From positions 1-64,000 of the forward strand of contig KN805371.1 of NCBI GenBank assembly GCA_000818945.1: 64,000 nt of DNA, in the 5' to 3' direction. Positions 20,001 to 30,806 of this stretch are shown piece by piece. The notes beneath the pieces are model-generated. The model was not told the origin of the DNA. It made no database searches and was given only the letters and a program-made list of their open reading frames with translations. The stretch comes from Schizochytrium sp. CCTCC M209059. Taxonomy: Eukaryota; Sar; Bigyra; Thraustochytrida; Thraustochytriidae. How positions within the stretch are numbered: position 1 is the stretch's first letter; each line of letters opens with the position of its first letter. Both the position numbers and the translations under genes were made by a program.

Positions 20001-21008
20001 ATGTCTGTCAAGAATTTTCGTGCGCTCAAGTCGCCAAACTCACCAACAACGCCAGCATCGCCTGGAAATAGCGGAGTCGCAGGGCATAGCAGCAGTGGCA
20101 GCGGCGGCGGAAGTGTTGGTAAACCTGCGGGCAGCCCCTCATACGGAAGTTTCCAAGGCAGCTTCAACGGTGCCAGCTTACTTCAGCTTCGAAGTCCAGA
20201 GGGTGCTACGAATACTGCCAACTCTTTTGCTGCCGAGAACGATCTACAACTGCTGCAAGCTCCTGTCAGCGGCTACGACTACCTCATCAAAGTAGCTATT
20301 CTTGGGGATGCTGGAGTGGGCAAATCCACATTTCTCGATGCCGAAAATTACTTTGATGGCAAGCCTGGGCCCATCGAGGGGTACTGGCATTCCACGCTTC
20401 GGCAGAAATCGGGCAAACCCGTCACAGTCTTTGAACCACGGCAACAATTATCGAAAACCTGTCCTTGCATTCGCATGAAGACACGCGATTATAAGTTCGA
20501 CGAGCGATTATATCGTCTCGTCTTTTGGGACTGTCCAGGGGACAAACAGGAGCAGCAGCGTACAGTGCATCTTGCAGGGGGCGCGGTTGCCGTCTTCTAT
20601 CTTTTTGACCTCACATCGGAGGCGTCCTTTACGAGCATTGAAGACTGGCTCAACGTTACCGCGAAACCGTTCGGCAATGCAGTGCGTTTTCTCATCGGAA
20701 ACAAAGACAACTGCATGGAGCGTCCGCGAGAAGTCTCGAAGCTCCGTGCCGAGGCCTTTGCGCGTTCGCAAGGACTTATTTACTTTGAGATTGACGCCAA
20801 ATCAAACATTCGTTGCAGCAGTGTCTTCCGCACGCTGTTTAGCAAAGTCATCGAGCGCGCGCCTCGTACCATGGACCCTCAACTCTTTCGCGAGGCGAAT
20901 GTACGACCTGGCACCAAGACCCTTGCAGATGCGAGGTTCCGTACCAAGCACCGCCCTTTCGCAAACGCCAAGAATGAACACGCAACGTTTCATCTCAACT
21001 GGTTATGA
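20001..21008 (+). CDS. Ras/Rab-like small GTPase with long N-terminal extension and altered G4 motif
   Basis: 335 residues from ATG 20001; 22 open upstream codons begin with TTG. The first about 92 residues are Ser/Gly/Pro-rich. The G domain follows: P-loop GDAGVGKS (102-109), G3 DCPGDKQEQQ (from D177, in place of DTAGQE), G4 reads GNKDN (N234-K-D-N237), where NKxD is expected, and a plausible G5 ending in DAKS. An insertion of about 25 residues with a TCPCIRMK segment lies between P-loop and G3. The C-terminus ends HLNWL, so there is no prenylation CaaX or CC motif. It could belong to the Rab-like/IFT-associated group, but no subfamily is certain. The N at the usual Asp of G4 may weaken guanine specificity. 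Stop codons of this gene and the next are 34 bp apart, tail to tail. Confidence 0.85.
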   Translation: MSVKNFRALKSPNSPTTPASPGNSGVAGHSSSGSGGGSVGKPAGSPSYGSFQGSFNGASLLQLRSPEGATNTANSFAAENDLQLLQAPVSGYDYLIKVAILGDAGVGKSTFLDAENYFDGKPGPIEGYWHSTLRQKSGKPVTVFEPRQQLSKTCPCIRMKTRDYKFDERLYRLVFWDCPGDKQEQQRTVHLAGGAVAVFYLFDLTSEASFTSIEDWLNVTAKPFGNAVRFLIGNKDNCMERPREVSKLRAEAFARSQGLIYFEIDAKSNIRCSSVFRTLFSKVIERAPRTMDPQLFREANVRPGTKTLADARFRTKHRPFANAKNEHATFHLNWL

Positions 21009-21042
21009 CACATTTTTTTTATTCGCCCAGGCGACTTTAAAT

Positions 21043-23899
21043 TTAAACTTCGACGAGTTTCTGTTCTTCCTCATCTTGATCTTGATTAATTGCTTCCTCG
21101 CCGGGTGTGGCCCCTTCTCGTGCAGGGTTGGTGCTGGCTTTGCTGGCTTCGCTGGCTTTGGGAGAGAGAGCTTCGGCTCCAGCCATGTCTACGTCGTCGA
21201 GCTTGGCGACCCCCGGTTTGAATTCCGAAATGTCCACGTCGAGCTTGCTGGCCACTGCGGCGAGCTCCTTGTTGGCGACGTTCTGGAAGCCCTCCACTAC
21301 GCGGTCGATCTTCTTACGTCGCTCTTTTGCGATCGAGCGTCTTCGCTCCTGCTCCTTGGCCTTTTCACTGATTCTCGCCTGCACCTCTTCATTTTTCCGT
21401 CGAGTCTCTTCCTCAATCGCTCGCGCCTTGGCGAGCGCTGCTTCCTTTTCCTGTTGGAGCTTTTCTGCCGCCTTTTTACGACGCTCTTCTTGCACGGCTC
21501 GCCGCTGTTCGTGTCGGACCTCTTGAGCGAGACGCTGTTCCTCGGCTCGCTTTCCCGCCGCCTTGCTCTTGGCCGTGAGCTCGATGCGTCGCCTGTCCGT
21601 GTGAAGCTCGCGCTTTTGGGCAGTCAAGGCGGCATTCATCTCGCGCTCCAGCCTGACTTTGAGCAGAGCAGCTTCGGTTCGCTCTTGCTGAGCTTGTTTC
21701 TCTTGGACGGCCTCGAACTTCTCACGGACCTTCTTCTTGTGAGCCTTTTCCTCTGCGAGACGCTGCTTCTCCTCTTCTGCAGCGCGAGCCTGCTTTTCGG
21801 CAATGTGCTTTTCCAGCATTTTGCGATTTTGCGCTTGACGCGCGCGCCGGGCCTTATCTTTGCGCTCCTCGGCCTCGCGCTCGGCCTCTGCCCGAGCGGC
21901 AACCTCGGCCTCGCGCTTCGCTTTCAAGGCAGCTCGCTTCTCAGCTTGGGCCATGCTGATGCCCCGCAGTTGCTCTCTTCGACGCTGCATGTACTCTCGC
22001 TGCTTCACATCTGCTTCACGGCGTTCGGCTTCTTCGCGTTTTCGACGAGTTTCTGCCTTCTCCTGCTTGCGCAGCTGCAGATACTCTGATTCGGCGGCCT
22101 TCTCCTCGACACGAGCGAGAAAAGCCTTTTCCTTCTCGCTCAGAGGCGGATGATACACGCGCACCGACTTGCACCCTGGAGATGTGGGGTCGACTTCGTC
22201 ACCGCCGTTTCCATTTCCGGCAGCGGCGCCTTCGTCGGGTTCTTCGGATACAGAGACAATTACACGCGGTGGCGCGTTGCGTTCTTCTTTGTCAAACGTC
22301 AAGGTTGTGCCAAACCCAGTTCGAGCGGCTTTGGCCTCCCGTTGCTTGCGCAAAACTTCCTGCTGTCCACTGATCTTCATTGCTGGATAGAGACGTGTGT
22401 CCACTGGGATTGTTGGCATAAAGTCCTTGCTGTTTGCCCCGACGACCTTGAGCACCTCGTTCCGCTTATTCTCTGACCGCACAGGCAGAGGAATGAGTAG
22501 ATGTACGTTAAAGGTTGAGGCGAGAATTCCATCAATGACCTCGAGTGCTGCTGCCACAGCCTCCTGACGCCCTCCCGCTTCTTCGGACCCACCAAGGCCC
22601 TCGGGAACGATGTGCTGATACTCTGGGACCTCGTCGAGGTCGGCCCACGACACGATGATTCTCTTTTGGTCCGGGTCCACGTGATCAAGCTTGACCTGAT
22701 TTGGTGCATCCCTAATGGCTGATTCGCGAAGGTAGGCGAGCAGGGCCCCAACTCTGCGTGGTGGCTCGGGCTCAATACAGAATGCTGGCACCGTAGCTGC
22801 GCAGTACGCCAGCGAACGCACAAATTCATCGTACGTTGCATCAACAGCAGGCTTAGTCTTGCCCTTGTAAAACGCAGCCTTGGCTTCGTTCTGGTTCATT
22901 ACATTCGGGACCAAATGATAAGTCCTGAGCAGCCGCAACCAATGTTGCACGGAGAGAAGTCCGCGTTGCGCTTGCATCTCGTCAAAGGATTTGCCGAGAT
23001 GAACTCCGAGTCCAGTGCCCGGTTCGACGGCATGTCGAAAGACTGCTCGCAGGATATCCTCGAATCGAGTCAAAGCTTCCACTTCTTCATGGTGCGAGGG
23101 CCCTGAGGCGTGTGCTTGCGAATTGGAACCTTCGTCTCGAGCGCGGCGTTCGCGGATACGGCGATCAAATTTTTGGCGCAATAGCCGTCGTCGCTCGCGA
23201 CGTTTTCGGCGGTCCTCTTCTGCCTTTACACGCTGTGCTTCCTGCACGGCTACGCGCCTTTGGCGGCAGCGTTCAATGTCGCGTTGCACCACCTCAGCGG
23301 CCGCGCTTGGGAGCGCAGCGTACGAGGCGCGAATTTGCGCCCCGGTCGTCAACGACCGCAGCGTCTTCTTCGATCCCGACCTTCCGGTACCATGCATCGG
23401 CCTGCGTTCTTGGTCGCGAGCCTTCTCCTTTGCCCAGAAGTGCTCCACGAGCACGGACTCCAGGTCGCGCTTGCGCACGGCGCCTTGGCGTGGGGACTTG
23501 AACCTGCGCACCTTCTCCTGAACCTTGCGGTCCCGCAGAGCCTGCGAATATGGGCAAGCGAGAATGGCGCGCTTGGGCACGCTGTCTTCGTCCGAATTTA
23601 CGGCGCGAAGGAAGGTGACCTTGTCCACGTAGCCCGAGTCCGCGACGTCGAGCGCCGCGAAAGCGTGCTCAAGGCCTGGGAATCGGGGTAGCGCGCGTTC
23701 GATGATCTGGCGCGCGGCGTTGGCGCTTTTCTTTTGTTCCTGCTGCATGTGCGCGCGTCTCGCTTTGGCGAGACCAGTCCCGAATCCTTGATGCTGGTGT
23801 TGCTGCTGTCGCTGATTTTGCACTCGTCGTGATGGATGCGCGCTCGAGTCAGCAGCAAGTGCTTCGTCCGCGCTCCCAGGAAATGGCGAAGGTACTTGG

Positions 23900-23946
<47 letters not shown>

Positions 23947-26354
23947 AGCAAAAGGATTGGCCTCGGAGACTGGCGAAGAAGGTAAGGCAAGAAGTGTTTT
24001 TCGCTGCGCACGAAGAGACTCGGCAGTGGGCGCAGCGCCATGTACACTCGGCATAAAAGAATTTCCGTCGTCGTCGTGACCAGACGCACTCGCGCTTTCT
24101 GCAGCGCTCCACTCATCCAGCTGTGGGATCGGCACCGGAGCCATGACAGAGTGCGACGAGGTTGGCGAGCCTGCCTCGAAGGCAGAAGCTACCGACAAAG
24201 GCGAGAGTGGCGAGCCCGCTGGGGCTTGAGGGTCAAGCGACCCGCTTGGAGAGCCTTCGCGCAGACTTGGGTCACTCGGCGGCGACGGCGAGTAATATCC
24301 GAGACTGGGTGAGACCCCCTCTGCCGGCGGAGATGTGTCGACGTGCATCTTTGCGCGTTTGCGTGGCGGTTTGCGAGGTTTACTGGCGTTGGCCAAGAGC
24401 CCGTGGAGAACCTCGTGACGCGTCACGACGCCTGAGAGGAGACGATCGTTAAGGTGCGGAATTCCAAGTCTTAAAATTGCCGACAGCGTACCAAAACGAA
24501 GGCCCTTCCGGACGGCCTCCTCGGGTGCAGACTCTGGACTCTCGAGCAGCCTGGCGCAAATTTCAAAGAGCCCAATCACAAATCGGATCATAAGGTGACT
24601 GGGCGCAAATCGCTGCACGAGCGCCAGCAAAAGATCCGCAGCGTGGTGACTGTACGTTTCGTCGTTGATGGCAATGCGCGCTGCAAGCTCTGCGAGCTTG
24701 AGCGCCTCCTTGTCACCGAGACGCTGGTGTTGAGCAATCGCGTGCAAGAACGCCAGATCGAGCTCGGAAAATCCCTGCAGCGTAATCTGCTTGACGAGCG
24801 GAAGCACCAAGACGCCAACGGGGGCAAACGGCATTCGCTCCAGCGCAGCAGCCATGTGTTGCACAATAAAGCTCCGCAAACTCTCGTCGCGATGAAACTC
24901 AATGAGCGCAAAGATGAGAGTCTTGTACAAGAATGGCGCAAACGGCTGGTGGCGCTCTGCAAAACGTTCCAATAGGCGAAAGCAAGCCGCCAAACTATGC
25001 AGTTGCAGCTCGCGCGAGCCGGTTTCACGGAATCCTTTGCTGATAGTAAGGAGCATTTGCTTGGGTAAGCCGGAGTCGCGCTCAAGCTCAGTCGTAAAGA
25101 CCGCCCATAGTTGGGAGAGAAGACCGACGGCGACCTGACGCACGGGTTTGCAGTGGCAAGGTTCAGCAAAGTGCATAGCAAAGTCAGCGAGATGTCGTGG
25201 CAGGTCACGCTCGCCCAGTTCTGCACCCAGCGGGAGCGAGCGCTCATCAATACTTTCGAGTAGCTCTTGCATAAATGTCATGAGAGACACTGCGTTCGGC
25301 AATGCCTGCTGTACGTCAACGCGTATCCACGAGGTAAGATCTGATCCAGAGTCAGCCGACGCTGCGGACCCAAGGGTCGCGGCGAGAAGCGGTCGACAAG
25401 CTCCCGCTTCTGTCCAACACGTGATAAAGGCTGCAAGCCCAAAGCCAGAACGCAAAAAGTTCCAGAGCATGTCGCTGAGTTCGTGTGCAGCCCACGGGTA
25501 AACTTGTTGTTTGTCGTGCTCATGCATACCTGGTGGTGGGCCATCTCTGACTTCTTGGGCTACTTGCTGCGCGACCTCTGCAAGCAGAGTGCACGCTTTG
25601 ACGCGTACAGCGTCATCAGGGGCGACAAGAAAGATACCAAGCACCCTGAAAAACCCTGTGCAGTCATCGATTGCTGGGGCTGTTTTCACGAGCTCAGCGA
25701 TAAGCTCACGACTTTCGTAGAGCTCATGGACCCAATCAAAGACGGTCCGAATATTATGCTGCGGCCCAAGGCGTAGGAGCTGCGCAAGATAGCCGGTATT
25801 GGAGCCGTCAAAAAGAGCTGCTGCCTGCTCGAGGGTCACCCCGACCCGACTGGCAAGAGAGCCAATAAGGAAGAGCCCAAGCGCGTCAGGCTCAGCCCCT
25901 GCCCGCAGACGCTTGATATCAGCCTCGGAGACACTGATGGCAATCATTGGCGGCTCGTCCAAGAGTGCCTTGTTGGCAATCAGAATACGGTGGATTTGCT
26001 GCAGCTGCATAAGGATCTCAACGCACACACGCAAATTTCCTCGCGCAAGTTCCTTCGTCACGTCGTCACGGCTTGTAACCTCGGCTGCCAAGGTGTACTC
26101 GCTGGCAATACGGAGAACCTCGTTCCAAGTTTCCGCTGGGCTTGCAGATCCAAGAACCATTGCGTCCGGCATTTCTCGCCCAAGACATTGCTGAATGACC
26201 TGCGCAGCCACCATACCAGACCGAAGGATTTTGACTTCGCTTGTTAATACTGGGCCGTTCGGCACTTCTGACGGAAGCAGACCCTGTTCTCGCAACCAGA
26301 TCGCAAGCTGCTCAGGAACATCAGCAGCAGTTCCGATTTGCTGTTTTGGATGCG

Positions 26355-26385
<31 letters not shown>

Positions 26386-26637
26386 GTGTTCTTGCTGCTG
26401 CCGCCGCTGCTGCCGCTGTTGAGCCTGTGGTGCTCTTCGTTGAGGCTGTCCCAAGTTCTGCTTCTTTGGACCGTCTTGCATCATGGTCTTTGCAAGAGTT
26501 TTTGGCATACCTTGCGAATGTGTTGCAGAAGGAGATCGCAATCCGTGCGGAGAGGTCTTTTTGCTGCGTTGAGCTGCCGCGCGCATCTCATCCCGAGGCA
26601 AAGGCCGCCCCCTCGTAGTGGGCGATACCGCGCGCAT
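21043..26637 (-). CDS. Very large calponin-homology-like / coiled-coil protein
   Basis: 1864 residues, single exon, ATG at 26635-26637. Parts in order: basic N-terminus; poly-Gln (about 70-97); a calponin-homology-like/CLAMP-type domain (about 107-215, with AIWLREQGLLP and VCVEILMQLQQIHR); a long alpha-helical repeat region resembling ARM/HEAT (about 250-770); Ser/Pro-rich linker; second poly-Gln (13 Gln, about 905-917); an EF-hand-like segment (FAALDVADSGYVDKVTFL); and a long charged Arg/Glu/Lys/Ala coiled coil (about 1550-1800). The CH-like plus ARM plus coiled-coil layout is typical of microtubule- or flagellum-associated proteins; that is inference. No catalytic motif was seen. Both Gln tracts are CAG/CTG runs in DNA (23901-23942 and 26351-26382). 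Confidence 0.8.
23901..23942. repeat. CTG/CAG run encoding poly-Gln
   Basis: Fourteen consecutive CTG triplets on the + strand, read as CAG (Gln) in the minus-strand gene. The pure run suggests length polymorphism. Confidence 0.92.
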
Positions 26638-27704
26638 TTTATGTTTGCCTGACTGTCAAATCAGGAGCAAGTATGTCTACGACGTCTCCAGACGCTCGCA
26701 GAACCCGAGAGTTTTTTGTCCCTGCAGGCCGTGCGCGCAAACGCAAATATCCGCACACAGAACCCGCCGTCGCTCGATTCGTCGCTGCCGCTGTTGCCGT
26801 GCGTCGCGAGCCAGCCGACCAGCCAGGCCGGCGGCCAGGTAAACCAGCGCGCAAGCGAATAAAGCGCTCTGGCCTCTGCAATGCGACTAGCGTCGCAGAG
26901 CAAAGCGCTACCGCAGGTAGAGCCTCCGCGTTTCGGATCCCTACCTACCTGCCTGCCTACCTTGATTCCATTCCCTCCGCGCCCGTGCTCGTTTTGCTCG
27001 TTAGTGACTTCGCTCGCGCGACGACAGCGCCTCTCTGTCCCCTCTCACAGAAACGGTGTGTACTCCGTGGATTCACGCTTCCTCCGCGTCTCCCCGTCTC
27101 TTATGCATTGTAGACGGACGCATCACGGCATGGCGCGGAGGTCCGCGCCATGCCTACTAGCCGACGAGGCCCCTCTTTCCCGCGCGACTGGGACCTTGGA
27201 ATTGTTGTTAGTGCCCGCTGGAACCTGCCGCGACGGCGACCGCGGCTGCGACCACATGCTTCGCGCGCAGATCAGCAGATGCGGCGGCCTCGGACCTTCG
27301 CGGTCTCTCCGATCCACGCGTTGCGCAGACCCCTGTTTCACGGGACCCAAAACGGGTCATCGTTCCGTGATGGGCAAGTGCTCACGCCAGTCAGTCAATC
27401 GACCGATACTTGACAGTGTAAGCCATCGTTTGGTCGACTGATCGGGCGATAGATCGACTGTGGACGAGGGCGTGCCACAGGGCGACTCAACGCCCGTGGT
27501 GGTTGATCGATTCATCGAGGCCTGCTCGGACGAGCTCCTGGCTTATGGCGAGCGCAGAGACCCAACTCGCGAGCGCCTTCTCGTGCGCGGGCACGGGAGC
27601 GAGCGAGAAGCGAGGGAGGCGGGGGAGGCGGGAGGCGCGAGCGGAGGAGCGAGAAGCGAGGCGGCCCTGCATCTGCGCGGACGCGGCGCCGGGACCCGAC
27701 GAGG
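26638..27704. promoter_or_regulatory. Divergent 1.07-kb intergenic region
   Basis: Holds the 5' ends of the CH-like gene (-) and the JmjC gene (+). Contains a CTAC/CTGC tetranucleotide stretch (26940-26964) and GGGAGGCG/GCGAG purine repeats near 27600-27660 immediately before the JmjC start. Frames inside are Arg-rich and unconvincing. Confidence 0.5.
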
Positions 27705-29225
27705 ATGGGCTCTATGGACGGCAAGAAGCGCCGCGGCGACGCGGGCGGCGGCGGGGCGAGGGCGCCTCGCAAGGCCGAGATGCTCGTGGCAGGAATGCTG
27801 CTGGTGGTCTTCCTCTTCGTGTACACAATGTCCCCCTCCGGGCAGACCGCGGAGGAGGCTCGCGCCGCCGTCGCGAAATCTCAAGCCGCGGCGGCTGCGG
27901 TCGGCTCCTTCGACATTGACACAACAAGTCTGCCCTCGGCGACGTCACGACGCGCCGCCGAGACCAGCTCGAGCTCCTCATCGTCAGCCTTCTCGAGTAA
28001 TCAAGATGACATGCCCGAGGTTCCATCCAAGGAGGAGTACCCCGAGCAGCCCGATGAGGAAAGTCTCGCGGATGGCCACAACGAGGACGAGGACGCCGAT
28101 TCGCCCGAAGTGAAGAAAATGGAGGAGGAATCGATTGAACTCATTGAAAAACAAATGGATCCCGACGCAGAACGCACAGAAGAGTCTGCGGCCACGCAAT
28201 CGGGTGCTGTTCGCGTCAAGGAGCTCGGCAACCTGCTCTTCAGCGATGGTGCCGAGTACCTGGCAGCTCCTGTGATCGAGGCCCCGGCCTCCGCCGCGAA
28301 ACAGCCGTACTCGAAGCTGTGGTCCTTGCAGCAAATGCACGATGAGTTCTTTGGCGCCCTGCCGCATCGCAGGTACATTCCGCGCCTCGCGCAGCGCATC
28401 TCCAGGCAACAGTTTCACGAGGTCTTCCGATCCACCTCCACGCCAGTCATCATCCCCTTTCATCTCATGCGCCACTTGGGTTTTCTCACCGAGGGATGGA
28501 CGCTCTCGGGCTTGCGCAAAGAGTTCCCGTGGGAACCAAGCCCAAACCAAAAGCCGTACCTCAAGTATCATAGCAAGGCCGGTTTGACCAACGCCAACCT
28601 GGACTTTGGCCCTGGCCTCCATGCGATTGAGCATGACACCGTTCTTGCCAAGGCATCCGGACTGCGCAATTATCCGCGCAATATGATGATCGGGGCCAAG
28701 TACATGGCCATGATGAACATTTCCTACCCCCCGTTTGTGCCAAAAAAGCGCTTTCAGGTTCCGACAATGTGGATGGGAACCTCTACCTCGGACACCAAGC
28801 TGCATCATGACTGTTGTGACAACTGGGTTAGCATGGTGCAAGGCACCAAGCGTTGGTTCATCGCACCACCCACCGAGGCACACAAGCTTGCCCCTGTGCT
28901 CTGCACGGGCAAGCATCAGAGTCTCTGCTGGGCTTCTGTCAAGTACCCGAACGACCCGAACCCCTCGGCCCGGCAAAAGGCAGTTCTCGACTCGCTGCAG
29001 TCCATCACGATCGATCTTAATGCTGGCGAGATGCTCTATCTTCCTGCTGGTTGGTGGCACCATATTCAGAACCTTGGGCCCACGGTGATGGTCAACTTTT
29101 GGACGCGCGGATGCGAGAATGTTGCCATTGCGCTCGATAAGGACCCCTTGCGTTCTGACCGACCCGATTTCACCGTCTGTCCCAAGGTCGCAAGGGACAC
29201 AAACCAGTTCATCTCGATGGTTTAA
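27705..29225 (+). CDS. Membrane-anchored JmjC/cupin-8 domain protein (putative 2-oxoglutarate Fe(II) oxygenase)
   Basis: 506 residues. A short basic N-terminus is followed by one hydrophobic segment (about 25-42), so this is a likely type II membrane protein with the rest in the ER/Golgi lumen. Residues 45-175 are acidic and low complexity. The cupin/JmjC region spans about 215-490: FQVPTMWMGTSTSDTKLHHD supplies the iron-binding HxD (His367, Asp369), then VQGTKRWFIAPP, and LPAGWWHHIQNLG supplies the distal His (452 or 453). This matches the JMJD/HSPBAP1-type cupin-8 family, which hydroxylates proteins. The Cys pairs (CCDN, CTGKHQSLCW) may form disulfides in a lumenal setting. Substrate unknown. 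Confidence 0.9.
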   Translation: MGSMDGKKRRGDAGGGGARAPRKAEMLVAGMLLVVFLFVYTMSPSGQTAEEARAAVAKSQAAAAAVGSFDIDTTSLPSATSRRAAETSSSSSSSAFSSNQDDMPEVPSKEEYPEQPDEESLADGHNEDEDADSPEVKKMEEESIELIEKQMDPDAERTEESAATQSGAVRVKELGNLLFSDGAEYLAAPVIEAPASAAKQPYSKLWSLQQMHDEFFGALPHRRYIPRLAQRISRQQFHEVFRSTSTPVIIPFHLMRHLGFLTEGWTLSGLRKEFPWEPSPNQKPYLKYHSKAGLTNANLDFGPGLHAIEHDTVLAKASGLRNYPRNMMIGAKYMAMMNISYPPFVPKKRFQVPTMWMGTSTSDTKLHHDCCDNWVSMVQGTKRWFIAPPTEAHKLAPVLCTGKHQSLCWASVKYPNDPNPSARQKAVLDSLQSITIDLNAGEMLYLPAGWWHHIQNLGPTVMVNFWTRGCENVAIALDKDPLRSDRPDFTVCPKVARDTNQFISMV

Positions 29226-29559
29226 CTTTTTAGGTAGTAGACTTACATGCATGACAAAGAAAAAACAAAGAAAAAGAAAAACAAAGGCAAATTGTGGGCT
29301 GGTCGAGAAGGAAAAAAGGATACGTGTGGCCTCATATGCAAGCTGTTGCTGGAACGGTAAAAGGACAAGTGCACTTGTTGCGCTTTTTTTTCGGGAAAGA
29401 AGAGTGTGAGATTCCAAAAAATGGCACAAATCTGCAATTCCCCCTGTTGGCTCGCCTTTCAAAGTCGCCACAGGTATGTGAACACGTATCAGTTCGATTT
29501 CTTTCATTTTTTGAAGATCAAAAGAAAAGGAAAGTTTCTCGATAACATCGTGAGCCAAT
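29226..29559. other. Tail-to-tail spacer
   Basis: 334 bp between convergent genes, AT-rich with A-rich tracts (29260-29290) and a T run (29387-29394). These fit the 3' UTRs of both neighbours. No gene was seen. Confidence 0.6.
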
Positions 29560-30333
29560 TCATGCAAGCGCTTCTCTTACACAGTCCAGAATGGAGGAAT
29601 CGGGCACTCCGCGACCCTTGAGGTCGGTTACAACACTCCGCAAGATTGCCAGTCCGGAGTCATGCGCCGAAGAGCTCGAACTTTGATTTCCTTCGCGCGC
29701 ACTATAGATATGGTGATTCTGCCTTGGATCTGAGTCTCCGTCTTCTTGACTTTGCTGCTGAGGTTCTTGGTGCTTTGCTGGTCCGCCGCCAAGAGCCAAG
29801 GAGGCGCCAGCTCGCGAGGCCGTATTCGGTCGTCGTTCAACCTTTTTTGCCGCGCTTTTTGGCCTGGTGCTGCTTGCAGCCTTTGCAGATCCAGAGAGAG
29901 CTGGCGAGGTAGTTTGGCCTCCGTCCGCGCGGACTGACTCGCCTACGCGGCGCGTAGGCTTGTCCGCTTTGCATGCATTTCGGTGATGAACAAGGCTATC
30001 AGGGAGAAACGTGCGTCCGCAATTCTCGCATGGAACGAGTGCTTCCTTGTTGAAAGTGTCAAAAGCTGCATCGTTGAACTTGTCCCAGTCAACGTTGTTC
30101 GCCTTGCCTGGACGAACGTTAAGCAGATCTTCCTCGGTCACATCAGTGTCCTTGGGCGGTTGTGGCAGAGGCCTTCGCTCGTGTTTGGGCTTTTGGGCCT
30201 CCTGCGCGAGGAAGAGCTTCTGGCACTGCTTGATGTGAATCCCAATTGAGTTGGTGCCGTACCCGCGCCCGCAAATATAGCACGTAACAGCCTTGGGGCC
30301 CCGGCCCAGTGGTCGCTGCTGCATTCCGTTCAT
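29560..30333 (-). CDS. ZC2HC1-family zinc-binding protein
   Basis: 257 residues from the first ATG (30331-30333). Twenty-five further open codons upstream begin with TTG after a TGA stop. Two C2HC-type zinc motifs are visible: CYICGRGYGTNSIGIHIKQC (Cys18, Cys21, His33, Cys37) and, about 90 residues later, CENCGRTFLPDSLVHHRNAC. Between them lies a Lys/Pro-rich linker (KPKHERRPLPQPP) with a DWDKFNDAAFDTF segment. The C-terminal half is Ser/Ala/Gln-rich and ends with a short predicted helix. ZC2HC1-type proteins are widespread in flagellated eukaryotes; their function is poorly known. Tail-to-tail with the JmjC gene. Confidence 0.85.
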   Translation of the reverse strand: MNGMQQRPLGRGPKAVTCYICGRGYGTNSIGIHIKQCQKLFLAQEAQKPKHERRPLPQPPKDTDVTEEDLLNVRPGKANNVDWDKFNDAAFDTFNKEALVPCENCGRTFLPDSLVHHRNACKADKPTRRVGESVRADGGQTTSPALSGSAKAASSTRPKSAAKKVERRPNTASRAGASLALGGGPAKHQEPQQQSQEDGDSDPRQNHHIYSAREGNQSSSSSAHDSGLAILRSVVTDLKGRGVPDSSILDCVREALA

Positions 30334-30806
30334 AGCGTCAAGCGCGGGCCCGGCCCACCTCTCGTCAATGTTCTCAGCGTCAACCGATCTGCGCGCGCTC
30401 ACTGTCAATCAAGGCTTGATGAGGCCCAGCTGCGTGCATTCTAGTCCTAGCTCCCTAGCTAGCCTAGCCGTTACGAAACGAAAAAAGTAAAAGTCACCGT
30501 GACTAGAGTCACTGACCGTGACCGCAACTTGAACCGCATGAACTTTAAGAAGTTCCTCAGACAGCAACAAAGAGACTTTTCTTGAGATTCAAGGCTGATT
30601 ATGTTCATTCCAATATTCAACTCTTATGCTTTCAAGATGCGCTCCGCTGAAAGTTTGTACAAAGAGGACATTACGCGAGCACATTCTGCAAAACAGACGC
30701 CCCGATTATTCCGAGTCATTGCTCAAGGAAAAATGTCTTTCAGATTGCTTGCGCATATAAAGAAGAGGCGACGCCCGCCCCGGCAATAAATTTCGTCACA
30801 TAGCTA
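30334..30806. other. Spacer upstream of ZC2HC1 gene
   Basis: Presumed promoter of the ZC2HC1 gene and 3' UTR of the coiled-coil/LRR gene, both minus strand. A CTAGCTCCCTAGCTAGCCTAG stretch lies near 30448-30468. An open 62-codon frame at 30601-30789 has no recognisable features. Confidence 0.5.

Noticed and set aside
27984..29567. 527-codon frame antisense to the JmjC gene
   Set aside because: It is the mirror of a well-supported coding frame; no recognisable motif and no independent ATG context.
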